This document shows positions 51,511 through 58,900 of a stretch of DNA of 64,000 nt, piece by piece; position 1 is the stretch's first letter, and the number at the start of each line of letters is the position of its first letter. The translations under genes and the position numbers were made by a program. The notes beneath the pieces are model-generated. The model was not told the DNA's origin, searched no databases, and saw nothing but the letters and a program-made list of their open reading frames with translations. The DNA comes from Kribbella sp. ALI-6-A (GTDB taxonomy: Bacteria; Actinomycetota; Actinomycetes; Propionibacteriales; Kribbellaceae). Location: the NCBI RefSeq assembly GCF_001984195.1, contig NZ_MTQN01000012.1:248001-312000 (forward strand), given 5' to 3'.

Positions 51511-52548
51511 ATGCCTGACGAGGTGAAGAGCGCGGTCGAAGGGGCCGAGGTGGTGTTCCGCCTCGCCGACCCCGAGCACACGCTGCCCGGCGTACGGCTC
51601 TGGGAGGAGCTCGGGCTGGCGGCTGAGCACCTGGAGTTCAAGCCGGTCGAGTACGGCTGGGAGCTACGGCTGCCGCGTCCCTCGGTGCATCGCATGGAGT
51701 ACCTGTTCGACGTGGCCGACGAGGGGATGCGGACCGATCCGACCAACCCGCGCGTGGTCGGCGGCGCGTTCGGCGAGCACTCCTGGCTGCCGCTGCCCGG
51801 GTACGTCGAGCCCGCGTGGATCGCGGTCGAGCCGATCCCCGGCGTACCGGCGCCGGTCCCGGTGGAGACCTCGCCGGTCGGACCGGTCGACGTCCAGGTC
51901 TGGTCCCCGGAAGGCATCGCCCCGTCGTTCGAGCTGCCGCTGCTGCTGGCGCACGACGGCCCCGAGTTCGCGCTGTACGCCGGCCTCACGCACTACGCCG
52001 GCGCGATGGTGGCCCAGGGCACGCTTCCGCCGTTCCGGCTGGCGCTGGTCCGGCCGGGCTCGCGCAATCTCTGGTACGCCGCCAACCCGGCGTACGCGGA
52101 GGCGCTGACCGGCCACGTCCTGCCCGCGATCACCACGCAGTTCCGGAGCAAGCAGCCGGTCCTGATGGGCGCGAGCCTCGGCGCCCTCGCCGCCCTGTAC
52201 GCCGAGTGGCGCCATCCGGGCACCTTCGCCGGGCTCTTTCTCCAGTCGGGTTCGTTCTTCACGCCGACCACGGATCCGCAGGAGTCCGGCTTCGAGTACT
52301 ACGCCGAGGTCACCGCCTTCGTGAACGAGGTGCTCGCGGCCACCTCCGCGCCCAGCACCCCGCAGATCGCGATGACCTCCGGGACGCCCGAGGAGAACGT
52401 GCACAACAACCGCGTGATGGCCGCCCACCTGGCCACGCTCGGCCTCGACGTCGACTTCACCGAAACCCCCGACATGCACAACTTCACCGCTTGGCGCGAC
52501 GTGCTCGACCCGACGCTGACCGACTTGCTGAACCGCGTCTGGGCCTAA
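51511..52548 (+). CDS. Enterochelin-esterase-like alpha/beta hydrolase
   Basis: 345 residues. An N-terminal beta-sandwich-like domain (VVFRLADPEHTLPGVRLWEE, 13-95) precedes an esterase-D-type hydrolase with nucleophile elbow GASLGA (near residue 212) and DMHNF as the likely His region. The layout is that of Fes-like esterases, which hydrolyse siderophore or other esters in the cytosol; no siderophore genes are near. The MFS gene follows after 10 bp, so co-expression is likely. The ATG at 51511 is favoured over upstream in-frame codons. Confidence 0.8.
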   Translation: MPDEVKSAVEGAEVVFRLADPEHTLPGVRLWEELGLAAEHLEFKPVEYGWELRLPRPSVHRMEYLFDVADEGMRTDPTNPRVVGGAFGEHSWLPLPGYVEPAWIAVEPIPGVPAPVPVETSPVGPVDVQVWSPEGIAPSFELPLLLAHDGPEFALYAGLTHYAGAMVAQGTLPPFRLALVRPGSRNLWYAANPAYAEALTGHVLPAITTQFRSKQPVLMGASLGALAALYAEWRHPGTFAGLFLQSGSFFTPTTDPQESGFEYYAEVTAFVNEVLAATSAPSTPQIAMTSGTPEENVHNNRVMAAHLATLGLDVDFTETPDMHNFTAWRDVLDPTLTDLLNRVWA

Positions 52549-52558
52549 GCTCGAGCGG

Positions 52559-53689
52559 GTGCTCAGGACACTCGCTGGATTCACCGCGTTCGGTCTTTTC
52601 TGGGGCGCCTGGGGTGCGGTTTTGCCCGCGGTCCGCGCCGAGGCGGGCGTCAGCGACGCGCAACTCGGCGGCGCCCTGCTGATGGTCGGACTCGGTGCAC
52701 TCGTCTCGATGCGCTTCACCGGCTACCTGATCGACCGGTACGGCGGTGTGGTGCTGCCGGTGGTCGTCGTCCTGTTCGGCGCCTGTGGAGTGCTGCCCGC
52801 CTTCGCGGGCTCGGCGGTCTCGCTGGGCGCGGCGCTCTTCTTGCTGGGCGTCACGTCCGGCGCCACCGACGTCGCGATCAACGCGACCGGCACAGCAGCC
52901 GAGGCCGACACCAGCAAGCCGCTGATGAACCTGGCCCACGGCCTGTTCTCGATCGCCGTGGTGGTCTCCAGCCTCGGCACCGCCGGGCTGCGCTCGGCCG
53001 GCGCGGGGGCCTTGCTCGTGCTGGGCGGTGTGTTCGCGGTGATCGTGCTGATCGCCGTCCTGCTGCTGTTCCCCGGCTCAGGGCAGTCGGTTGCAGTCCG
53101 GCCGACCGACAAGCCGAAGCGGCGGCTGGAACCTGCACTGCTCGTCTTCGGCGGCCTCTGCGCCCTCGCGTACGTCGTGGAGAACGCCTGGCAGAGCTGG
53201 AGCGCCGTACACCTCGACACCTCGCTCGGCGCGGCCCCTGGTCTCGCATCGAGCGCACCAGCGGTCTTCGCCGCCGCTGCCGCGACCGGGCGGATCAGCG
53301 GCAACGCCCTGCTCGCCCGACTCCGTCCGGCGCAGCTACTGGTTGCCGGAGGCGCCGTTGCCGCGGTCGGCTCGCTGCTGGCCGCCACAGCGGGCAACCC
53401 CTGGGTGGCACTGGTCGGCATCGGCATCGCAGGCCTCGGTACGTCGGTCTGCGCGCCGACGATCATCAGCATGGCCGGTGCCTGGGCCGGGCCCGAGGGA
53501 CGAGCCGGTGCGATCTCCACCGTCACCACGATCGCCTACCTGGGCTTCCTGCTCGGCCCGGCCGCGGTCGGCGCCGCCTCCAGCGTCTGGTCGTTGCCCA
53601 CCGCCCTGGCCGGGGTCGCCGTACTCGCTGTGGTCGTGGCGGCCCTCGGGCCCGTGGCGGGACGCGCGGCGACCAGACAACGAACGTAA
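52559..53689 (+). CDS. MFS transporter (FucP/YbjJ-like)
   Basis: 376 residues, about 12 helices; starts VLRTLAGFTAFGLFWGAWGA. RFTGYLIDRYG is the motif-A loop, and VTSGATDVAINATGTAAEA in helix 4-5 is typical of the YbjJ-like subgroup. Substrate unknown. GTG start 10 bp after the esterase gene. Confidence 0.83.
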   Translation: MLRTLAGFTAFGLFWGAWGAVLPAVRAEAGVSDAQLGGALLMVGLGALVSMRFTGYLIDRYGGVVLPVVVVLFGACGVLPAFAGSAVSLGAALFLLGVTSGATDVAINATGTAAEADTSKPLMNLAHGLFSIAVVVSSLGTAGLRSAGAGALLVLGGVFAVIVLIAVLLLFPGSGQSVAVRPTDKPKRRLEPALLVFGGLCALAYVVENAWQSWSAVHLDTSLGAAPGLASSAPAVFAAAAATGRISGNALLARLRPAQLLVAGGAVAAVGSLLAATAGNPWVALVGIGIAGLGTSVCAPTIISMAGAWAGPEGRAGAISTVTTIAYLGFLLGPAAVGAASSVWSLPTALAGVAVLAVVVAALGPVAGRAATRQRT

Positions 53690-53740
53690 GAACATGCAAG
53701 GGTTACCGGCAGGACACTAGCCACGAAGGAGTGAGGCCGC

Positions 53741-54487
53741 GTGGACCGTGAACAGGTGGAGCTGGACGCGCCGGGGCTCGACCGGCCCGGCACGCTGATC
53801 CGCTACGGCCACTACGGGCGGCCGATGCTGGTGTTCCCCAGCGAGCAGGGACGGGCCTGGGACTACGAGAACAACGGGATGGTCGGCGCCGTCGCGGACC
53901 TGATCGAAGCGGGCCGGGTCAAGCTGTACTGCGTCGACTCCTTCGACCACGTCAGCTGGTCGGACCGCGGCATCCCGCTGGAGGAGCGGGCGAGCAGGCA
54001 CCGCCTGTACGAGTCGTGGATCCTCGATCAGGTGGTGCCGGCGATCGGCCGGGACACTCCGGGCGCCTCCGACATCATCACCACCGGCTGCAGCCTGGGC
54101 GCCTTCCACGCGCTGAACTTCGCGCTCAAGCGGGCCGACCTGTTCCCGATCGCGATCTGCCAGTCCGGCAACTACGACGCGTCCAGCTGGCATGCCTGGG
54201 GCGATCGCGGCGACGCGACGTACTTCAGCAACCCGGCCGACTACCTGCCGAACCTGAACGGCGATCACCTGGAGTGGCTGCGCAACCGGGTGTTCCTGCT
54301 GCTCACCGTCGGGCAGGGCGACTGGGAGACCCACCCGACCGGTTCGCTGCCGTCGGCGCGCGCGACGGCCGCACTGCTGGCCGCCAAGGGCATCCCGCAC
54401 GAGCTCGATCTGTGGGGACACGACGTCGCGCACGACTGGCCGTGGTGGCGCAAGCAACTCGCGCACCACTTGCCCCGCTTCTGCTGA
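53741..54487 (+). CDS. Esterase-D-fold hydrolase, partner of ATP-grasp gene
   Basis: 248 residues. YGHYGRPMLVFPSEQGRAWD, the nucleophile elbow TTGCSLGAFHA (Ser near 113) and GHDVAHDWPWWRKQL with the likely catalytic His make it a cytosolic alpha/beta esterase. The GTG has GAAGGAG within 16 bases. The ATP-grasp gene begins 28 bp later; such pairs recur in actinobacteria, which suggests one step joins and the other hydrolyses the same product, or that the esterase edits it. Substrate unknown. Confidence 0.8.
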   Translation: MDREQVELDAPGLDRPGTLIRYGHYGRPMLVFPSEQGRAWDYENNGMVGAVADLIEAGRVKLYCVDSFDHVSWSDRGIPLEERASRHRLYESWILDQVVPAIGRDTPGASDIITTGCSLGAFHALNFALKRADLFPIAICQSGNYDASSWHAWGDRGDATYFSNPADYLPNLNGDHLEWLRNRVFLLLTVGQGDWETHPTGSLPSARATAALLAAKGIPHELDLWGHDVAHDWPWWRKQLAHHLPRFC

Positions 54488-54515
54488 CCATCGTTTCGTT
54501 CTTGGGAGTTTGACC

Positions 54516-55751
54516 GTGGCTGACCGCTCACAGCATCTGATCGGGTTGTTGCTCGGCGCCGAGGAGGACTGGCCGCAGGCGTTCGAGGCGTTGCTGCGCC
54601 GGGTCGGGCCGATCGAGGCCGGCGGCCGGACCCACGAGTTCGGCACCGAGCGGCTGACGATCGAGCCGTTCGACCTGACCGACCCGGTCCGCGTCGGCCT
54701 GGTGATCGACCGGCTGGCGTACTGGTACTACCACCCGCGCGAGTGGCTGAAGAAGGCCGCGCTGATGAACGGCACGTACCTGCTGAACTCGCCGTTCACC
54801 TTCCAGTCGATGGAGAAGCACTCGGCGTACTGCGCGATGCTGCGGCTCGGGCTGAAGATCCCGCGCACGGTGCTGGTGCCGTACAAGAACCCGGTCGACA
54901 ACGTGCGCTGGGCCTACACCTCGGCGCGCTACAACAAGCCGTTCGATCTGGACGCGATCGCCGACGACCTCGGCTACCCGATGTACATGAAGCCGTTCGA
55001 CGGCGGTGGCTGGCGCGGGGTGTCGCGGATCAACAACCGAGACGACCTGCACGCGGCCTACGACGAGTCCGGCGAGATGCTGATGCACCTGCAGGCCACG
55101 GTCGAGTACGACAAGTTCGCCCGGGCGCTGTCGATCGGCGCCGAGACGATGGTGATGGACTTCCAGCCCGACGAGCCGATGCACAACCGGTACGCCGTCT
55201 CGCACGACTTCCTCAGCCCGTCGGCCGGCCACCAGGCGGTCGCGATCAGCCGGATCGTGAACGCCTTCTTCGGCTGGGAGTTCAACTCCTGCGAGATGCT
55301 GGTCAAGGGCGATTCGGTGCACCCGATCGACTACGCCAACGCCTGCCCCGACGTGGCGATCACCTCGCTGCACTACTACTTCCCGTGGGCGATCGGCGCA
55401 CTGGTGAAGTGGTCGGTCTACTCGCTGGCCACCGGCCGGCGGACCAAGGTCGACCTGCACACCGAGCGCTACTTCGCGATCGCCGACGACGACTCGCTCG
55501 ACTACGACGCCAAGATCAACGCCTACCTGGCGCTGGCCGACGAGTACTTCGAGACCGCCAAGTACCACGAGTGGTGCGCCGAGAACCTGCCGCATTTCAA
55601 CGAGCAACTGGTCGAGTGGGCCGCCGGTCCCGACTTCGACCGCATCCTGACCGAGACGGTCGCGGCCACCTATCCCGCCCACGAGCAGGAGAAGTTCCTG
55701 GCTCACTTCCGCGGCCTGACCGGCCTGTGGGTCAGCGACCAGTCGCGGTGA
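54516..55751 (+). CDS. ATP-grasp-fold protein, unknown ligase
   Basis: 411 residues. The ATP-grasp outline is visible: LLNSPFTFQSMEKHSAYCAM (N-terminal substrate helix), LGYPMYMKPFDGGGWRGVSR (phosphate-binding Gly-rich loop after the ATP lysine), MVMDFQ, and HPIDYANACPDVAI (metal/acid loop). An extra C-terminal ~100 residues (VDLHTERYFAIADDDSLDYD) are family-specific. The reaction should be an ATP-driven carboxylate ligation; the substrates are unknown. GTG 54516 with GGGAG seven bases upstream is preferred to TTG 54510. It overlaps the convergent methyltransferase by 20 bp. Confidence 0.75.
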   Translation: MADRSQHLIGLLLGAEEDWPQAFEALLRRVGPIEAGGRTHEFGTERLTIEPFDLTDPVRVGLVIDRLAYWYYHPREWLKKAALMNGTYLLNSPFTFQSMEKHSAYCAMLRLGLKIPRTVLVPYKNPVDNVRWAYTSARYNKPFDLDAIADDLGYPMYMKPFDGGGWRGVSRINNRDDLHAAYDESGEMLMHLQATVEYDKFARALSIGAETMVMDFQPDEPMHNRYAVSHDFLSPSAGHQAVAISRIVNAFFGWEFNSCEMLVKGDSVHPIDYANACPDVAITSLHYYFPWAIGALVKWSVYSLATGRRTKVDLHTERYFAIADDDSLDYDAKINAYLALADEYFETAKYHEWCAENLPHFNEQLVEWAAGPDFDRILTETVAATYPAHEQEKFLAHFRGLTGLWVSDQSR

Positions 55752-56499
55752 TCAGCCGGGCCGCCGGGTGGTGGGTCCACTCACCTTCCGGCGCCCGCTC
55801 CAGGAAGCGGCGGCGGATCTCGTCGACGAAGGCGTCGCCGCGGGCGATCGCGGTCGCCCGCATCGGCCCGGACCGGGAGTACGCGTCGAAGAACGTCGCG
55901 GCGTCGGCGTAGCTGATTCCGAACACCGCCGGCTCGTCACGGTCGAGCGCGTCGCCCAGCACGCCGGCTAAGTCCGGCTCGGGGTTGGCCGGCTCGGGGT
56001 CGGCCGGGCCGGGGCTGAGCAGGTCCCGCATGAGGGCGAAAGGCCCGTCCTGCTCGACGGTCGAGGGCCAGAAGACCACCGACAACCGCCCGCCCGGGCG
56101 CAGTGCGTCGTACCAGGAGCTGATTGCTTGCGCCGGCTCCGGGAGTTGCTGCAGACCGAAAACCGATACGACGGCGGCACACGCTCCACGCCACTTGGCG
56201 TCGAGCACTGCCGCGTCACCCACGATCGCTTGTGCCTGGTCGCGGCCGTCGATTCGCTCGTGCGCGAGTTCCACCATCCCCGGCGACAGGTCGATCCCGA
56301 CGATCTCGCGGTCGGGGAAGCGCTCCAGCAACAGCTCGAGCTCCGGAAAGGTGCCGCAGCACGGCACGAGGACAGGACCGGGCGGCAGCTCGTCCACCGC
56401 CGCGACGGCCGCCTCCACCCACGGCCGGAACCGCGGGACCCAGAACTTCTCGTACCCGGCGGCGGCGTCGTCCCAGGCTCGGGCCAATTGCTCGTTCAT
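55732..56499 (-). CDS. Class I SAM-dependent methyltransferase
   Basis: 255 residues. Motif I is altered but readable, VLVPCCGTFPELELLLERFP, motif II is IVGIDLSPGMVELA, and the post-I region VVSVFGLQQLP follows. The substrate is unknown. ATG 3 bp after the stop of the ArsR-type gene, so the two form one operon and the regulator may control the enzyme. Confidence 0.8.
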   Translation of the reverse strand: MNEQLARAWDDAAAGYEKFWVPRFRPWVEAAVAAVDELPPGPVLVPCCGTFPELELLLERFPDREIVGIDLSPGMVELAHERIDGRDQAQAIVGDAAVLDAKWRGACAAVVSVFGLQQLPEPAQAISSWYDALRPGGRLSVVFWPSTVEQDGPFALMRDLLSPGPADPEPANPEPDLAGVLGDALDRDEPAVFGISYADAATFFDAYSRSGPMRATAIARGDAFVDEIRRRFLERAPEGEWTHHPAARLITATGR

Positions 56500-56502
56500 T
56501 TC

Positions 56503-56898
56503 TCACCTCTCCAGCGCGACCAGGATCGCGAGTAGCGCGCCCACTCGGGCCGGGGGGACGGCGAAGACGCCGCGGCTGGGTGTGTGCAGCCAGCCCTCGG
56601 CCGTCAGGTGCCGCAGGTGGTGGTAGATCTGCCCGCTCGTGCCGAGGCCCTCGACCTCGCTGAGCGCGCTGACCGTCGTTCGTCCGCGCAGGATCTCGCG
56701 GAGCAGCGTGAGCCGGACCGGGTGCCCAAGCGCCGCCAGTGCCGACGCTCGCGCGGTCCAGTCCGTTTCCAGGATGGCGTCAGCCGGGTCCACGTCGTTG
56801 CTCGGCCCCGACCGTTGCGGTGGATCCAGCCGGGCGGACTCCAGCGCGGCGACCCGCCGCTCCAGCTCCGCGAGCCGGTTATCCACAGATTCTTCCAC
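56503..56898 (-). CDS. ArsR-like winged-helix regulator
   Basis: 131 residues. A short coiled coil (NRLAELERRVAALESA) is followed by the wHTH: LAALGHPVRLTLLREILRG, VSALSEVEGLGTSGQIYHHL, and the wing. No metal-binding cysteines are seen, so it probably senses an organic ligand. It leads the methyltransferase operon. The GTG start lies inside a perfect 9-bp inverted repeat, which could allow autoregulation. Confidence 0.8.
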   Translation of the reverse strand: MEESVDNRLAELERRVAALESARLDPPQRSGPSNDVDPADAILETDWTARASALAALGHPVRLTLLREILRGRTTVSALSEVEGLGTSGQIYHHLRHLTAEGWLHTPSRGVFAVPPARVGALLAILVALER

Positions 56899-56908
56899 AC
56901 TGTGGATA
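56880..56908. promoter_or_regulatory. Inverted repeat over the arsR-type start codon
   Basis: TATCCACAG (56880-56888) and CTGTGGATA (56900-56908), perfect arms, 11-base gap, spanning the GTG at 56898. A likely operator or mRNA hairpin. Confidence 0.5.
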
Positions 56909-56909
56909 G

Positions 56910-56923
56910 TACGTAGCTACGTA
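56910..56923. promoter_or_regulatory. 14-bp perfect palindrome in arsR/amidohydrolase gap
   Basis: TACGTAGCTACGTA lies 36 bp before the amidohydrolase ATG and 12 bp before the regulator start. It is well placed as the operator of the divergent pair. Confidence 0.6.
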
Positions 56924-56959
56924 GCTTCCACCAAGCGTCAGCGTGTCTAGAGTGTTCGA

Positions 56960-57829
56960 ATGCGTGACGACGAGGTGCCTGGCTGGTGGCAGCGACTGGG
57001 ACTCGACGGTCTGGTGGACGTGCACGTCCACTTCTTGCCCGACCCGGTGATGAACGCGGTCTGGGCGTACTTCGACCAGGCTGAGCAGCACTACGGCGTC
57101 GCCTGGCCGGTCCAGTACCGGACTCCGGCCGCTGAACGGGTCCAGACCCTGCGAGCGCTCGGCGTACGCCGGTTCTCCGCGCTGGTCTACCCACACAAGC
57201 CCGGCATGGCGGCCTGGCTGAACAGCTGGGCGCGGGACTTCGCCGCCGCGACCCCCGACTGTGTCCCGAGCGGGACGTTCTACCCAGAGCCCGGCGCCGC
57301 GCAGTACGTGAAGGAGGCGCTGGAGCTCGGCACGCGGATCTTCAAGGTGCACGTCCAGGTCGGCGACTACGACCCGCGCGACGAGGAGCTCGACGCGGTC
57401 TGGGGCGCACTGGCCGAGGCCGGCGTACCGGTGGTGGTGCACTGCGGGTCCGGGCCGATCCCAGGACGCCACACCGGTCCCGGCCCGTTCGGCGAAGTGC
57501 TGCGCAAGCACCCGCGGCTCACGGCCGTCATCGCGCACCTCGGCATGCCGGAGTACGCCGAACACCTGGCCCTCGCGGAGACCTATCCCAACGTGCACCT
57601 GGACACGACGATGGCGCTGACGCCGTTCACCGAGTCACTGGCGCCGTACCCGCGTGAGCTGCGGCCGCGGATGGCCGCTCTGCAGGACAGGGTCGTGCTC
57701 GGCTCGGACTTCCCCAACATCCCGTACGAGTACGCCGTCCAGCTGGAAGCCCTGGAACGCCTGGACCTGGGCGACGACTGGCTGCGCGCTGTCTGTTGGG
57801 AGAACGGCCTACGGCTCCTCGACGGGTAG
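56960..57829 (+). CDS. Amidohydrolase (ACMSD-like metal hydrolase)
   Basis: 289 residues. DVHVHFLP (two metal His, near residue 22), VVVHCGSGPIPG, VIAHLGMPEYAEH and VLGSDFPNIPYEY are the four metal-site strands of the amidohydrolase-2 family (decarboxylases and lactonases such as ACMSD). Substrate unknown. A TAGAGT box ends 6 bases before the ATG, so the message may be leaderless. It overlaps the convergent gene by 21 bp. Divergent position implies control by the ArsR-like protein. Confidence 0.85.
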   Translation: MRDDEVPGWWQRLGLDGLVDVHVHFLPDPVMNAVWAYFDQAEQHYGVAWPVQYRTPAAERVQTLRALGVRRFSALVYPHKPGMAAWLNSWARDFAAATPDCVPSGTFYPEPGAAQYVKEALELGTRIFKVHVQVGDYDPRDEELDAVWGALAEAGVPVVVHCGSGPIPGRHTGPGPFGEVLRKHPRLTAVIAHLGMPEYAEHLALAETYPNVHLDTTMALTPFTESLAPYPRELRPRMAALQDRVVLGSDFPNIPYEYAVQLEALERLDLGDDWLRAVCWENGLRLLDG

Positions 57830-58600
57830 CTGCGAGGCGAACCAGGCCAGCGTGAGCCCGGTGAGCAGGGCGTCGCGGTCGATCTCCAGACTGACCAGCT
57901 GCGCATTCCAGGCGAGCAGTGCGGTGCTCAGCACCAGCGCGGAGATCTGCTGACCCTGGTGGAACGCCGTGAGGTTCTCGTTGAACCAGCGGACCTCCGC
58001 CAGCTCCGCAGCGTCCAGCCCGCGCTGCTGCGCCACCGCCTCCGACACCGCCGTGTACGCCGGGGTGGCGCCGAGCCCCTCGCGGTCGTCGCCGACCTGG
58101 TAGTCCTCGTAGCCCAAGCGGCGCATCAGCTCGTCCCAGCCCGCTGCCGCGCGGCTGCTCGGCGAACCGCCGGCAGGGCCGGTCAGAGCGGTCCAGGCGA
58201 TCGACGGGATGACCAGATGATGAGTACCGGCGGCCTGCAAGGGCAGGGCGGCGTCCAGCACGTCCATCACTCCGCTCGGCCAGGCATGCGTCAGCAGAGC
58301 GGGCCGAGCCGCCGGATTCGGGGACCGCAGGTGCAGGAAGTGGACGAACTGGCCGGCGATCTCGGTGCCGTAGTGGTGGTAGGCGCTCAGCCGGGTCTCG
58401 TGCACGCGCCAGTCGTAGCCGCCGAGCCAGTAGTCGAGCAGCTCGTCGGCGTACGCGGCCGGCACCACCCGGTCCAGGCCCGCGGCGATGTAGCCACCTC
58501 CGTCGCGGAACGCGCGAAGCCGGTCGTACAGCGCGTCGAGGTCGGCCTGCGGCACCCGCAGCCGCAACTCCCGGACCTCGGCGGTGCGCTCAGTTCCCAC
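57809..58600 (-). CDS. Truncated epoxide-hydrolase-like protein without nucleophile motif
   Basis: 263 residues. It has the EHN domain (LRVPQADLDALYDRLRAFRD; LLDYWLGGYDWRVHETRLSAY; HFLHLRSPNPAARPALLTHA; WPSGVMDVL), but the usual GGDWG nucleophile site reads VGDDREG and about 115 residues of lid and C-terminal core seem condensed. The C-terminus (TAFHQGQQISALVL) still resembles the family. The HGWP-type oxyanion motif is replaced by HAWPSG. It may be an inactive relative. The GTG at 58600 with GAGG eight bases upstream is used; the frame runs to 58816 unsupported. Confidence 0.65.
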   Translation of the reverse strand: MGTERTAEVRELRLRVPQADLDALYDRLRAFRDGGGYIAAGLDRVVPAAYADELLDYWLGGYDWRVHETRLSAYHHYGTEIAGQFVHFLHLRSPNPAARPALLTHAWPSGVMDVLDAALPLQAAGTHHLVIPSIAWTALTGPAGGSPSSRAAAGWDELMRRLGYEDYQVGDDREGLGATPAYTAVSEAVAQQRGLDAAELAEVRWFNENLTAFHQGQQISALVLSTALLAWNAQLVSLEIDRDALLTGLTLAWFASQLPVEEP

Positions 58601-58774
58601 CCATCGACCTCTCCCTCTCCCCGCTTCCACAGCCCTGCTCACCAGCATGACGCCACAGGCCGTCGGTTTGTTGGGCCCGGCCCGTTCTTGCCTCTTCTGA
58701 CAAAGAACGATCCGGCGCCGAAAGGGTTGCACGCTCGGCCTGACAGGTTGCTGACACCGCGTGCTGGCGCAAAC

Positions 58775-58785
58775 CGTTGACAACG
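58775..58785. promoter_or_regulatory. LacI-like palindrome upstream of GH2 gene
   Basis: CGTTGACAACG is symmetric around its central A, about 125 bp before the ATG. It resembles operators of LacI-type sugar regulators, but none is encoded next to it. Confidence 0.4.
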
Positions 58786-58831
58786 TTGCCCGGTCGTGCG
58801 CCGGGCCGCTGTTCACCTGGTGTCCAAGCCG

Positions 58832-58860
58832 TTGCCGCGCCTATTCCATCGTTGTAAAGT
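58832..58860 (+). promoter_or_regulatory. Promoter of the GH2 gene
   Basis: TTGCCG (58832-58837), 17-base spacer, TAAAGT (58855-58860); start near 58867, 34 bases before the ATG. Confidence 0.55.
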
Positions 58861-58900
58861 CGTCGGCGACCTGACCGGCACATCCCACGGGAGCCCCTCG

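Larger units (their letters stand above)
58601..58900. other. 300-bp control region before the GH2 gene
   Basis: It holds the divergent promoters. A CGTTG-A-CAACG palindrome lies at 58775-58785 and a promoter at 58832-58860. Nothing coding was seen. Confidence 0.5.
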
